From Bacteroidota bacterium (GTDB lineage Bacteria; Bacteroidota; Bacteroidia; Bacteroidales; UBA1715): DNA of 40,267 nucleotides. The position numbers were made by a program, and so were the translations under genes. The stretch lies in NCBI GenBank assembly GCA_009786075.1, contig WQTX01000011.1, forward strand, positions 1,337 to 41,603, written 5' to 3'. The notes below the pieces were generated by a model. That model was not told where the DNA came from. It saw nothing but the letters and a program-made list of their open reading frames with translations, and did no database searches. Shown here piece after piece: positions 1 through 6,633 of the stretch (the stretch's first letter is position 1; each line of letters opens with the position of its first letter).

Positions 1-746
1 GTTTTTCCGTTGGCATCAATAATTCTATCATTGTGTTCGCTGCCGGTCATAGCGGCGGCAGAAAATCCTGCGCCAAATTCAATTGCCTTAATTGCCGGAA
101 TGGCAAATATAATATGTGAAATCATAGATTCTACCGAATCAAAAAATGGTTCGCCAAGTCCAACGGGAACATTTGTGCACGTGCACGAAACTATGCCGCC
201 AATTGAATTTTTTTCGGCAACGGCTTTTTCTACAGTTTCACGAATAGCGGTGCTGCCGCCTACTTCGTCAATTTTTGCGGAAATATGTAATGGTGCATCG
301 GTTGCTGAGCGGAGTCGAAGCATTTTTTTCGCCACCACTCCGGCTACAACCATTCCCCACGTAATGCGCCCCGAAAAATGCCCGCCGCCGCGAGGGTCGT
401 TGTGAGCATTGAATTTACATTTGCCCGTAAAATCGGCGTGGCTCGGACGCGGGTGTGCCCACAAATTGGCGTAATCGCCCGATTTGGTGTTTGTGTTTGT
501 GCACAAAATTACAATAGGCGCACCGGTAGTTTTGCCTTTGTACACGCCGCTTACAATGTGCGGCTCGTCGGCTTCTATACGTGGTGTAGTTCCTATTCCA
601 CCTGCACGGCGACGCCCAATATCGCTCAACAAATCGGCTTCGCTCAATTCTATTCCTGCCGGACAACCGTCTATCATTACTCCTATTTGTACGCCGTGGC
701 TTTCGCCAAATATGCTTACTCTGAAATTTCTGCCGAATGTGTTCAT
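1..746 (-). CDS. aroC: chorismate synthase, N-terminal 248 residues (cut by window edge)
   Basis: Converts 5-enolpyruvylshikimate-3-phosphate to chorismate, the last shikimate-pathway step, using reduced FMN in the cytoplasm. Reading leftward from ATG at 746, the frame stays open to base 1. Visible family signatures are GESHG at residues 14-18, GRRRAGG at 44-50 and RGGGHFSGR at 119-127. Family members are about 350-360 residues, so roughly the last third lies outside the window. The start is set by a Bacteroidota promoter (-7 TACTTTTG) ending only 11 bases upstream, which implies a very short leader. Residues 142-149 are encoded by a dispersed palindromic repeat (300-322) and look like a small in-frame insertion. 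Identification is secure from the motifs. Confidence 0.96.
   Translation of the reverse strand, partial: MNTFGRNFRVSIFGESHGVQIGVMIDGCPAGIELSEADLLSDIGRRRAGGIGTTPRIEADEPHIVSGVYKGKTTGAPIVILCTNTNTKSGDYANLWAHPRPSHADFTGKCKFNAHNDPRGGGHFSGRITWGMVVAGVVAKKMLRLRSATDAPLHISAKIDEVGGSTAIRETVEKAVAEKNSIGGIVSCTCTNVPVGLGEPFFDSVESMISHIIFAIPAIKAIEFGAGFSAAAMTGSEHNDRIIDANGK
300..322. repeat. dispersed repeat inside aroC, encoding residues 142-149
   Basis: The plus strand reads GGTTGCTGAGC, then GGA, then GTCGAAGCA. The same two flanking blocks recur in the ABC-F gene at 26299-26345 with a longer middle. The element is in frame in aroC and adds a short segment (residues M142 to T149) after the conserved GVVAKK stretch. 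Confidence 0.7.
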
Positions 747-756
747 TGTTTTTTTA

Positions 757-789
757 CAAAAGTAGGTTTTTTTTATAAATTATAACAAA
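757..789 (-). promoter_or_regulatory. aroC promoter, Bacteroidota type
   Basis: On the minus strand the -33 box TTTG (786-789) and the -7 box TACTTTTG (757-764) are 21 bases apart, matching the Bacteroidota consensus TTTG/TAnnTTTG. The predicted transcription start is near 751, leaving a leader of about five bases before the ATG at 746. The -33 box lies inside the left 36-bp direct repeat. Confidence 0.7.
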
Positions 790-812
790 ACTTTGTTTCT
801 TTCGTTTGGCTC
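777..812. repeat. 36-bp direct repeat, left copy
   Basis: Identical over 36 bases to 1376-1411. Each copy begins AAATTATAACAAAAC and ends TCGTTTGGCTC. A T-rich stretch before each copy is also similar. The two copies bracket the small toxin-antitoxin-like pair, as if the cassette had been inserted or the site duplicated. Confidence 0.9.
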
Positions 813-819
813 GCGCGGA

Positions 820-1155
820 TTATTTTGTTGTTACGTGATTACTCATTATTCTCTTTATAAAAATATTGCCATTACTGCGCATATTATAAATAATGTACCA
901 CGTTGTACGTTTATTTCTTTTATAAGATAACACATATTGACCGTGTTTCTTGTGAGTTTCATACGTTGCCTGCTTGTGCGTATCGGCAAATGCAAGCGAT
1001 GCGCATACGCTTTGTAATGAATAGTGATATACCAATACTTCGGAATAGGTAAGCGTTGGTTCTTTATCTTTTGTTGCCGACCATTGCAATAGTGCTTTGA
1101 ATACATTGCGCAAGTCGGTCAATGCTCGCTTACTGTAATATACCATACTCAACAC
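820..1155 (-). CDS. RelE/ParE-like toxin candidate, 111 aa
   Basis: A small basic protein with the general layout of the RelE/ParE toxin fold: an N-terminal 'YYSKRALTDLRNVF' helix start, a helical middle, then a C-terminal sheet with 'GQYVLSYK', 'TTWYIIYNM' and 'GNIFIKRIMSN'. RelE toxins cleave mRNA on the ribosome and ParE toxins poison gyrase; which applies cannot be told from the sequence. It overlaps the upstream small gene (1130-1294), typical of translationally coupled toxin-antitoxin pairs. A second ATG nine bases downstream (1146) is an alternative start. The family call rests on fold-like features rather than a diagnostic motif, so it is moderate. The cassette lies between 36-bp direct repeats. 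Confidence 0.55.
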   Translation of the reverse strand: MLSMVYYSKRALTDLRNVFKALLQWSATKDKEPTLTYSEVLVYHYSLQSVCASLAFADTHKQATYETHKKHGQYVLSYKRNKRTTWYIIYNMRSNGNIFIKRIMSNHVTTK

Positions 1156-1294
1156 ACATTGTATCTAAATCTTGTTTTGCAATATTCCAAAACTCACCAT
1201 GAGTAAGATAGCCGCGTGGACGTTTGTTTTTGATTGCATTTACTGCACATTTCTTTTTTGTCAATGTGTGTTTTTCTATTGTTGCAGTTGCCAT
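1130..1294 (-). CDS. small antitoxin candidate, 54 aa
   Basis: A short frame from ATG at 1294 to TAA at 1130-1132, encoding a lysine-rich N-terminal half ('TLTKKKCAVNAIKNKRPRGYL') and an acidic C-terminal half ('QDLDTMCVEYGI'). It comes first in the pair and overlaps the toxin candidate by 26 bases (17 from the toxin's internal ATG), the common order antitoxin then toxin. A -7 box TATTTTTG at 1322-1329 lies about 28 bases upstream. I recognise no named antitoxin domain; the role is inferred from size, overlap and position. Confidence 0.5.
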   Translation of the reverse strand: MATATIEKHTLTKKKCAVNAIKNKRPRGYLTHGEFWNIAKQDLDTMCVEYGILQ

Positions 1295-1321
1295 AACTAT
1301 AATTGTAAATTATACTTTTCG

Positions 1322-1352
1322 CAAAAATACTACATTTTATAACAAAAAGCAA
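1322..1352 (-). promoter_or_regulatory. promoter of the 1294/1155 toxin-antitoxin-like pair
   Basis: On the minus strand the -7 box TATTTTTG (1322-1329) fits TAnnTTTG. The -33 position 19 bases upstream reads TTGC (1349-1352), a partial match. The start site would be near 1316, about 20 bases ahead of the ATG at 1294. Confidence 0.5.
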
Positions 1353-1375
1353 CATAAATTATGGCGTTTTTTTAC

Positions 1376-1411
1376 AAATTATAACAAAACTTTGTTTCTT
1401 TCGTTTGGCTC
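1376..1411. repeat. 36-bp direct repeat, right copy
   Basis: Exact copy of 777-812. With the left copy it encloses a 563-base segment holding only the toxin-antitoxin-like pair and its promoter. Confidence 0.9.
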
Positions 1412-1475
1412 TGTGCCGATATGGTTAGAAATAGTGTAAAAAGTGCTTTTTTTCACTGGTAATATGAATTGCAGA

Positions 1476-1503
1476 TTAAAACCTAATTTACACCTAATTT
1501 TTT
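1476..1503. repeat. 28-bp dispersed repeat next to the queD stop
   Basis: Identical over 28 bases (begins TTAAAACCTAATTTACACC) to 9058-9085, where it forms one end of a larger nested palindrome. Here it ends about six bases from the queD stop codon (1510-1512). The rest of 1412-1509 shows nothing else recognisable. Confidence 0.75.
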
Positions 1504-1509
1504 ACATTT

Positions 1510-1956
1510 TCAATTATCTTCCGCAAACCACTCCGCCCAAGAAGTAGGCGTTTCATACAATCGCAAACTATGCAACGACGCCGTAGAAGGCAACGATTTT
1601 TGAATAATACCGGCAAAGTGCGCAACTAAATTTTCGCACGTTGGTTGAAATGGCAACACAATCAATTTGCCGGCATCTTGAAAATTGGCAATCGACTGTG
1701 GAATTTCATGTTTTTCGTTGAGCACCAAAGCATGGTCAAAAGTATCGACAACAGGCGTTTTTATGATTTTTTTCAATTCCCCAAAATCAAGCACCATACC
1801 TTGTTTGGGCGAATTTTCATCGGTATTTATGCACCCTTTGAGTGTAACTTGCAAAGTGTAGGTATGTCCGTGAATATTCCGGCATAAACCATCATAGTTG
1901 AACAGGGCGTGCGCCATGTCGAAGGTGAATTGTTTTGTTATGCGAATGGTAGTCAT
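1510..1956 (-). CDS. queD: 6-carboxy-5,6,7,8-tetrahydropterin synthase (QueD/PTPS family)
   Basis: Acts in queuosine precursor synthesis, turning dihydroneopterin triphosphate into 6-carboxytetrahydropterin in the cytoplasm. The 148-residue length suits the family. Zinc ligands are visible as H16, H29 and H31 (in NIHGHTY), with the catalytic cysteine C25 ('GLCRN'), the 'DTFDHALVL' segment at 71-79 (H75), 'QPTCENLVAHF' at 104-114 and the pterin-binding glutamate E135 ('LYETPTS'). The gene lies 50 bases downstream of the small membrane protein and dapL on the same strand, possibly in one transcript. A degenerate CCCCTAAATCCCC-type repeat fills the gap before its start. The related pyruvoyl-tetrahydropterin synthases are the alternative; the cysteine and histidine pattern fits QueD. 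Confidence 0.9.
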   Translation of the reverse strand: MTTIRITKQFTFDMAHALFNYDGLCRNIHGHTYTLQVTLKGCINTDENSPKQGMVLDFGELKKIIKTPVVDTFDHALVLNEKHEIPQSIANFQDAGKLIVLPFQPTCENLVAHFAGIIQKSLPSTASLHSLRLYETPTSWAEWFAEDN

Positions 1957-1963
1957 AGTAATA

Positions 1964-1996
1964 AGCCCCTCTAAATCCCCTTGTGGGAGGACTTAA
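1964..1996. repeat. degenerate CCCCCTAAATCCCCC-family repeat
   Basis: Reads AAGCCCCTCTAAATCCCC followed by a GGGAGGACTT end. It is a diverged relative of the elements at 24141-24170, 24253-24282 and 28000-28028, lying just upstream of queD. Confidence 0.6.
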
Positions 1997-2006
1997 AGAA
2001 CAGTTA

Positions 2007-2375
2007 TTAATTATTCATTGATTTCAGTCGTTCCCATTCTTCATCTGAAATTTCTTCATTATTTTGAATAGTTTCAATAATTGATTTTGGGGTTTTATTT
2101 GGCTCTTCTAAAAATTCCACAAATTGATATTGATTTTCAAGCAACATTCTTTTATATAATGCTGTTTTTGCAATAGAAGACAAGCCTATACAAATTGCTC
2201 CACCGACAAAAAGTAGTATTGGAGTTATAAAAAAAGATAATGAAAATGATAAAAAACAGTCTAAAATTGCAACAATCATTGCAATAAAAGCGATAATAAA
2301 GAAAAATATAGCAAATCCCTTTAATGTTTTTACTCCACTTCCTGAATAATTAATTAAAATTTGTTGTTTTTTCAT
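2007..2375 (-). CDS. small two-helix membrane protein, unknown function
   Basis: A 122-residue protein with two hydrophobic segments, about residues 19-41 ('LKGFAIFFFIIAFIAMIVAIL') and 46-68 ('LSFFITPILLFVGGAICIGLSS'), and a charged, glutamate-rich cytoplasmic tail ending 'SDEEWERLKSMNN'. I recognise no family. It lies 43 bases downstream of dapL and 50 bases upstream of queD on the same strand, so it may be co-transcribed. It is more AT-rich than its neighbours. Its last codons resemble the last codons of dapL ('[10 protein letters not shown]'), possibly by chance. Confidence 0.7.
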   Translation of the reverse strand: MKKQQILINYSGSGVKTLKGFAIFFFIIAFIAMIVAILDCFLSFSLSFFITPILLFVGGAICIGLSSIAKTALYKRMLLENQYQFVEFLEEPNKTPKSIIETIQNNEEISDEEWERLKSMNN

Positions 2376-2418
2376 TTGTATAAAATTTTTATTTTATGTC
2401 TAAAAGTTCAAAATCGTA

Positions 2419-3654
2419 TTATTCATTGTTCATTGAACGAAGTCGTTCCATCGCCTCAATCACATTCTCCCGCGCAGCAAATGCCGAAAAACGGAAATAG
2501 CCTTCGCCGCAAGGACCAAAACCCGAGCCCGGCGTACCAACTACTTGAATTTCGTTCAACAATTGGTCGAAAAATTCCCACGATTTCATATTGTTTTTGG
2601 TTTTTACCCATACGTATGGAGCGTTTACTCCGCCAAATACGGTAAAGCCTTGTTGTTCGAGGCTCGCTTTCATAATGCGGGCATTTTCCATGTAATAAGC
2701 TATTACGCCGGCAATTTGTTCTTTGCCTTCGGGTGTGTAAATTGCTGCTGCTGCTCGTTGCACAGGGTACGAAGCACCGTTGAATTTCGTAGAATGACGG
2801 CGGCTCCACAATGCTTTTACGCTCACCATTTCGCCTTTGGAATTGGCGGCTTTGAGCGTTTCGGGAATGATTACATACGCACAACGAACGCCGGTAAATC
2901 CTGCTTTTTTCGAGAAACTGCGGAATTCTATGGCGCAGGTTTCGGCTCCGGGGATTTCAAAAATCGAATGAGGTACGTCGGCATCTTGTATATAGGCTTC
3001 GTAAGCGGCATCGTATAATATAATTGAATTGTTGGCGCGAGCGTAGGCTACCCATTTTTCCAAATTTTCACGTGTTGAGGTTGTGCCCGTAGGATTATTC
3101 GGAAAACACAAGAAAATCAAATCGACTTTTTGCTTTGGCAATTCGGGGGTAAAGTTATTTTCGGCAGTGCATAGCATATACACAATTTGTTCGTAATAAC
3201 CGCTTGCCTGCATTGTGCCGGTGCGTCCGCCCATTACCGAAGTGTCCACGTATACAGGATACACAGGGTCTTGCACGGCAATTATGTTGTTCATTCCAAA
3301 AATTTCGAGAATGTTTCCGGTGTCGCATTTCGAGCCGTCGGAAATAAAAATATCATCGGCAGAAATTTGCACGCCGCGTGCGTGAAATTCGTTTTCGGCA
3401 ATAGCCTCGCGCAAAAACGCATAGCCTTGTTCGGGTCCGTAACCTTTAAAAGTTTCGATTTTCGCCATATCTTCCACCCCTTCGTGAAAGGCTTTTATAA
3501 CAGCAGGCACAAGCGGTTGGGTAACATCGCCAATACCCATACGGATTATTTTTTTATCGGGATTTTGCGCAGCGTAAGCGTTCACACGTCTGCCGATTTC
3601 GGGGAATAAATACCCGGCTTGTAATTTTTCGTAGTTTTCGTTTAGGTAAGCCAT
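2419..3654 (-). CDS. dapL: LL-diaminopimelate aminotransferase
   Basis: PLP-dependent enzyme converting tetrahydrodipicolinate directly to LL-diaminopimelate with glutamate as amino donor, feeding lysine and peptidoglycan synthesis. The 411-residue length fits DapL. Diagnostic stretches include '[12 protein letters not shown]' (37-48), '[17 protein letters not shown]' (70-86), '[11 protein letters not shown]' (104-114), 'FPNNPTG' (194-200 region), 'YDAAYEAYI' (214-222) and the PLP lysine K249 in '[10 protein letters not shown]'. These match DapL rather than other fold-type I aminotransferases. The start ATG at 3654 gives the typical '[17 protein letters not shown]' N-terminus. The gene follows a Skp-like gene across a 124-base gap containing a 35-bp imperfect inverted repeat. 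Confidence 0.96.
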   Translation of the reverse strand: MAYLNENYEKLQAGYLFPEIGRRVNAYAAQNPDKKIIRMGIGDVTQPLVPAVIKAFHEGVEDMAKIETFKGYGPEQGYAFLREAIAENEFHARGVQISADDIFISDGSKCDTGNILEIFGMNNIIAVQDPVYPVYVDTSVMGGRTGTMQASGYYEQIVYMLCTAENNFTPELPKQKVDLIFLCFPNNPTGTTSTRENLEKWVAYARANNSIILYDAAYEAYIQDADVPHSIFEIPGAETCAIEFRSFSKKAGFTGVRCAYVIIPETLKAANSKGEMVSVKALWSRRHSTKFNGASYPVQRAAAAIYTPEGKEQIAGVIAYYMENARIMKASLEQQGFTVFGGVNAPYVWVKTKNNMKSWEFFDQLLNEIQVVGTPGSGFGPCGEGYFRFSAFAARENVIEAMERLRSMNNE

Positions 3655-3692
3655 TTTTTAGTGATTAGGTATTAGGGGTTAGGTATTAGTTT

Positions 3693-3780
3693 AATGTGCC
3701 AATTTTTCAATGTGCCAATATGCCAATTGGCTGACGCACGATTTTATTGGCACATTGGCATATTGTCGTATTGGCACATT
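3693..3780. repeat. 35-bp imperfect inverted repeat after the Skp-like gene
   Basis: Arms 3693-3727 and 3746-3780, loop 18 bases. Both arms follow the pattern AATGTGCCAAT-N4-CAAT followed by RTGCCAAT twice, so each arm also contains GTGCCAAT-type direct repeats. The right arm reaches into the stop codon of the Skp-like gene (3779-3781). Such elements are commonly dispersed in Bacteroidota; it could act as a terminator for that gene. Confidence 0.8.
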
Positions 3781-4402
3781 ATTTTAGCGATTTTTGGTAT
3801 CGTTCATTCAACAATTTCAGCACCGGTTCGGTTATGTTCAATTGTTCTTCGGCGTAGAGTACGTTGCTGTTAAACACATTGTTGAGCACTATTTTAAAAC
3901 GGTTGTCGTAGTTGAACACGCTAATTGCAACTTCTACGCTATCACGCAATTCTTTGGTAATTGCCATTTCTTTTTGCTGAAATTCCAATTCCTTTTTTTG
4001 CTGCGTTTTCATAAGATTTTCATAGCGTTTTTGCAAATCGGCACCTTTTGCTTCGGCATCACGAGTGGTAATTAAGCCTTTTTGATGTTGCGTTTGCAAA
4101 TTGTACATATCTTGTTGCAATTGCTCCATTTGTGCTTGTAATTTTGCACCTTCACGTTCGGCTGCTGCGCTGTATTCTTTTTCACGTTTTGCAAAATAAT
4201 CGTAATTGCGCATAAGCGAATCCAATACAATATATGCTATGGGAAATTGCTGAACAACAGCTTTGCCCGACGAGTCGATTACAGTAATGGTTGCCGCCGG
4301 TGCCGGAGTTGCCGGCTCTGATTTTTTCGATTTTACTACAAGAATGAGTACGATTGCTATTGCAAAAGCAAATACGATGTTGATAAGATATTGGTGTTTC
4401 AT
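3779..4402 (-). CDS. OmpH/Skp-family periplasmic chaperone-like protein
   Basis: A 207-residue protein with an N-terminal hydrophobic segment (about 6-23, 'LINIVFAFAIAIVLILVV') that serves as signal or membrane anchor. A short Ala/Pro linker follows, then 'IAYIVLDSLMRNYDYF' (55-70), which is the OmpH start pattern ('yvd...l...p'). The middle, about 70-150, is a long Gln/Glu/Lys-rich coiled coil matching the tentacles of Skp, which hold unfolded outer-membrane proteins in the periplasm. The C-terminal part returns to mixed sequence. Bacteroidota carry several OmpH paralogues, so a one-to-one match with Skp is not claimed. It is transcribed divergently from the prohibitin-type gene. Confidence 0.8.
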   Translation of the reverse strand: MKHQYLINIVFAFAIAIVLILVVKSKKSEPATPAPAATITVIDSSGKAVVQQFPIAYIVLDSLMRNYDYFAKREKEYSAAAEREGAKLQAQMEQLQQDMYNLQTQHQKGLITTRDAEAKGADLQKRYENLMKTQQKKELEFQQKEMAITKELRDSVEVAISVFNYDNRFKIVLNNVFNSNVLYAEEQLNITEPVLKLLNERYQKSLK

Positions 4403-4428
4403 TTGTTTAGGTTTTTAATATTTATCGA

Positions 4429-4436
4429 CAAAGATA
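4429..4436 (-). promoter_or_regulatory. -7 box of the Skp-like gene
   Basis: TATCTTTG on the minus strand matches TAnnTTTG; the ATG at 4402 is 27 bases downstream. No good -33 box is seen. Its expected position falls inside the ATTGAAA heptad array. Confidence 0.55.
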
Positions 4437-4443
4437 CACATTA

Positions 4444-4474
4444 ATTGAAAATTGAAAATTGAAAATTGAAAATT
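4444..4474. repeat. ATTGAAA heptanucleotide tandem repeat between divergent promoters
   Basis: Four perfect copies of ATTGAAA plus ATT. It occupies the space between the -7 boxes of the two divergent genes, so the -33 positions of both promoters fall in the array. Confidence 0.9.
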
Positions 4475-4488
4475 AATTTGTATTTTTG
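4458..4488 (+). promoter_or_regulatory. promoter of the SPFH gene
   Basis: -7 box TATTTTTG at 4481-4488, with ATTG (3 of 4 matches to TTTG) 19 bases upstream at 4458-4461, inside the heptad repeat. The start would be near 4494, about 30 bases before the ATG at 4524. Confidence 0.6.
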
Positions 4489-4523
4489 CACCAATTCATA
4501 AATCTTTTAAAAATTTTATTTCA

Positions 4524-5342
4524 ATGAAAAACAAGTACACCAACGTTATTATTATTCTCGTAGTAGCTGTTATACTGCTTATAGTATTTGGCAACAGCAT
4601 GTTTATTAAAATCGAAGCCACACAGCGCGGCGTTATTTTCCGTCAGTTTACCACCGGTTTAGATAAAGAAAATGTGTTTCAACCCGGATTTCATATTGTA
4701 GCTCCTTGGAACGATATGCACATATTTAATGTTGCCGAGCAAAAAATAGACGAAACTATGGACGTGTTGGACAAAAACGGTCTTTCTATCAATATAGAAA
4801 TTACCGTGCGTTTTGCGCCGATAACCGAGCGTGTGGGCTACTTATTTGAAGCCTTTAAACTCGATTACACAAGCCTTTTGGTTGGTCCCGAAATTCGTTC
4901 GACAGTGCGCCAAGTTGCCGGTAGATACAGTGCCGAAGAAATTTATTCAACCAAACGTTCGGAAGTAGAACAAAAAATTATTGAAGAAGCCGGCAGAAAA
5001 CTTCGTGAAAACAATATTGACATGAGAGCTCTTTTGATTCGAGCTATCAATTTACCGCAAGATATTCGCCAAGCAATTGAAAGCAAATTGAAACAGGAGC
5101 AAGAGGCTTTGGCGTATAAATTCCGTTTGGACAAAGAAAATTCAGAAGCAGAACGTAAACGTATAGCTGCCGAGGGTGAGGCGCGCGCCAACAATATTAT
5201 CAACAGTTCTTTGTCGGAAAAACTTTTGCAAATGCGCGGTATAGAAGCAACGCTTAAATTGAGCGAATCGCCAAATTCAAAAACTGTAATTATTGGTGGT
5301 GGCAGAAATGGGTTGCCTATAATGCTTAATACTGATAAGTAG
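4524..5342 (+). CDS. prohibitin-type SPFH/band 7 membrane protein
   Basis: A 272-residue protein with one N-terminal transmembrane helix (about 8-25) followed by an SPFH/prohibitin domain: 'ATQRGVIFRQFTTGLDKENVFQPGFHIVAPW' and 'VDVLDKNGLSINIEITVRFAP' at roughly 34-100, then 'LLVGPEIRSTVRQVAGRYSAEEIYSTKR'. A charged coiled coil follows (about 185-225, 'QEQEALAYKFRLDKENSEAERKRIAAEGEAR'). Prohibitins form large ring-shaped membrane assemblies that scaffold or modulate membrane proteases. The length and order match bacterial prohibitins. It is a single-gene transcript ended by a clear terminator at 5382-5420. No partner gene is adjacent, so its client is unknown. Confidence 0.9.
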   Translation: MKNKYTNVIIILVVAVILLIVFGNSMFIKIEATQRGVIFRQFTTGLDKENVFQPGFHIVAPWNDMHIFNVAEQKIDETMDVLDKNGLSINIEITVRFAPITERVGYLFEAFKLDYTSLLVGPEIRSTVRQVAGRYSAEEIYSTKRSEVEQKIIEEAGRKLRENNIDMRALLIRAINLPQDIRQAIESKLKQEQEALAYKFRLDKENSEAERKRIAAEGEARANNIINSSLSEKLLQMRGIEATLKLSESPNSKTVIIGGGRNGLPIMLNTDK

Positions 5343-5381
5343 GGAATAGTTGACAAGTTTTTAGTTGACGAGTTGACAAGG

Positions 5382-5420
5382 AAAAGTCGCAGCATATTTG
5401 CTGCGGCTTTTTTATTTTTT
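5382..5420 (+). terminator. rho-independent terminator after the SPFH gene
   Basis: A stem AAAAGTCGCAGCA pairs with TGCTGCGGCTTTT around a TATT loop, followed by a T-rich run. It is 40 bases after the stop codon at 5342 and just before the promoter of the next operon. Confidence 0.9.
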
Positions 5421-5444
5421 TAACAGAAAATATAATTATTTTTT

Positions 5445-5452
5445 TAACTTTG
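5445..5452 (+). promoter_or_regulatory. -7 box of the ImmA/DUF4411 operon
   Basis: TAACTTTG fits TAnnTTTG. Its predicted start (near 5458) lies shortly ahead of the TTG at 5476, supporting that start. The -33 region is A/T-rich without a clear TTTG. Confidence 0.5.
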
Positions 5453-5475
5453 TGCGCTAAACAAATGTTAAATTC

Positions 5476-6633
5476 TTGAAAGTAGAACAAAACATATTAA
5501 GGTTACATTATCTTTTGTCATTGTTTAAAATGACGGAAGATGAGTTGCTTGTACTTATTAGTGAAGGATTGAAAAATCCTATAACAAAAGAAGAGATTTT
5601 TTCTAATGAGATAAAAATCAGTCACCTAAAACGAGTTGATGGAGTTTTTAACAAAGGTCTTCATTATTATTTAGACCCAAAATCTCCTGAAATTTCTAAA
5701 GATGCAAGTATATTTTTTAGAAAAACCAAATTTGATACTGATTTAAATATTGGTACTCGAAAAATTGTAAATCAGTTTGAAGAACGCAAAATTTCATTGT
5801 CTGCTATTTCAAAATTAGCAGAAATAGAAATAGATAGAATACTGCCAATCTACAAAATAAACAACAATCCAAAAGAGGTTGCAAAAGAGATAAGAACAAA
5901 ACTTTATCCGGAGTTTGTAGAAAATAAAAGAGATTTTTTAAAAGCACTAATTGGCAAATTTGCAGAATTCAATATTTTGGTATTTGAATTTGTTGAAACT
6001 TGGAATAAAAAAGAAAAAGCAAATGTTGATGGTTTTTTTCTAAATCCTAATGTTATTGTTTTAAAAAGAATTCAAACTTCATTTAGAAGAGAAATATTTA
6101 CATTAGTTCACGAATTAGGACATTACCTATTGAATGAGGAAGAAGTGGAACAACTTGATATTTCAAATTTAGCAAATCATAAATTATCAAATATTGAAAG
6201 ATGGTGTAATGATTTCGCTTTTTATTTTTTAGCCGGTGATTTCAGTAATGTTATTACGAATTTAGATAAGGCAACTGCTAATAATGATTATCACTTTGAA
6301 ACAATAGAGCAAATTTCTAAGAAAACTCATTTAAGTCAAATTGCAATTTTCACTCGATTGTTGTATAGTAAACAAATTTCTCAAAGTAGTTATAATACTA
6401 TTAAAGCCGACTTTGATGCACAATACAAACTTAGACAAGAGGAAGAAAAGAAACTAAAAGAATTAGATAAAATGAATGGAATTCCACGTGGTGGAGCTGT
6501 GCCGAAACCTATCAATTCCCCGTTGTTAATATCTACAATTCAAACAGCATTTTATGAAGGCTTTATGAATGAATACGATGTTTGTAAATCTCTTAATATT
6601 ACCCCTGATAAATTGGACAAATATATTCAATGA
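5476..6633 (+). CDS. ImmA/IrrE-family metallopeptidase, likely antitoxin/regulator of the PIN pair
   Basis: A 385-residue protein whose central part carries the zinc peptidase motif H212-E213-L-G-H216 in 'TLVHELGHYLLNEEE', diagnostic of the ImmA/IrrE (COG2856) group. These proteases usually cleave repressors, and they often occur fused to or paired with HTH domains in toxin-antitoxin and phage-immunity loci. Residues 1-130 are helical and charged, with no HTH I can name with confidence. Start TTG at 5476 is chosen because the only nearby upstream ATG (5465) runs into a stop after four codons; ATG at 5530 (residue 19) is the alternative. Its TGA overlaps the next gene's ATG by four bases (ATGA), indicating translational coupling. 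Markedly AT-rich, consistent with transfer. Confidence 0.85.
   Translation: MKVEQNILRLHYLLSLFKMTEDELLVLISEGLKNPITKEEIFSNEIKISHLKRVDGVFNKGLHYYLDPKSPEISKDASIFFRKTKFDTDLNIGTRKIVNQFEERKISLSAISKLAEIEIDRILPIYKINNNPKEVAKEIRTKLYPEFVENKRDFLKALIGKFAEFNILVFEFVETWNKKEKANVDGFFLNPNVIVLKRIQTSFRREIFTLVHELGHYLLNEEEVEQLDISNLANHKLSNIERWCNDFAFYFLAGDFSNVITNLDKATANNDYHFETIEQISKKTHLSQIAIFTRLLYSKQISQSSYNTIKADFDAQYKLRQEEEKKLKELDKMNGIPRGGAVPKPINSPLLISTIQTAFYEGFMNEYDVCKSLNITPDKLDKYIQ

Noticed and set aside
10-785. Plus-strand open frames across 10-785
   Set aside because: They are antisense to the aroC frame, which shows clear chorismate synthase motifs; the plus-strand products resemble nothing.
2007-2460. Similar C-termini of the small membrane protein and dapL ('ERLKSMNN' and 'ERLRSMNNE') as evidence of a duplication
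   Set aside because: The similarity covers about eight residues only and the upstream sequences are unrelated; chance or a very short conversion cannot be told apart.
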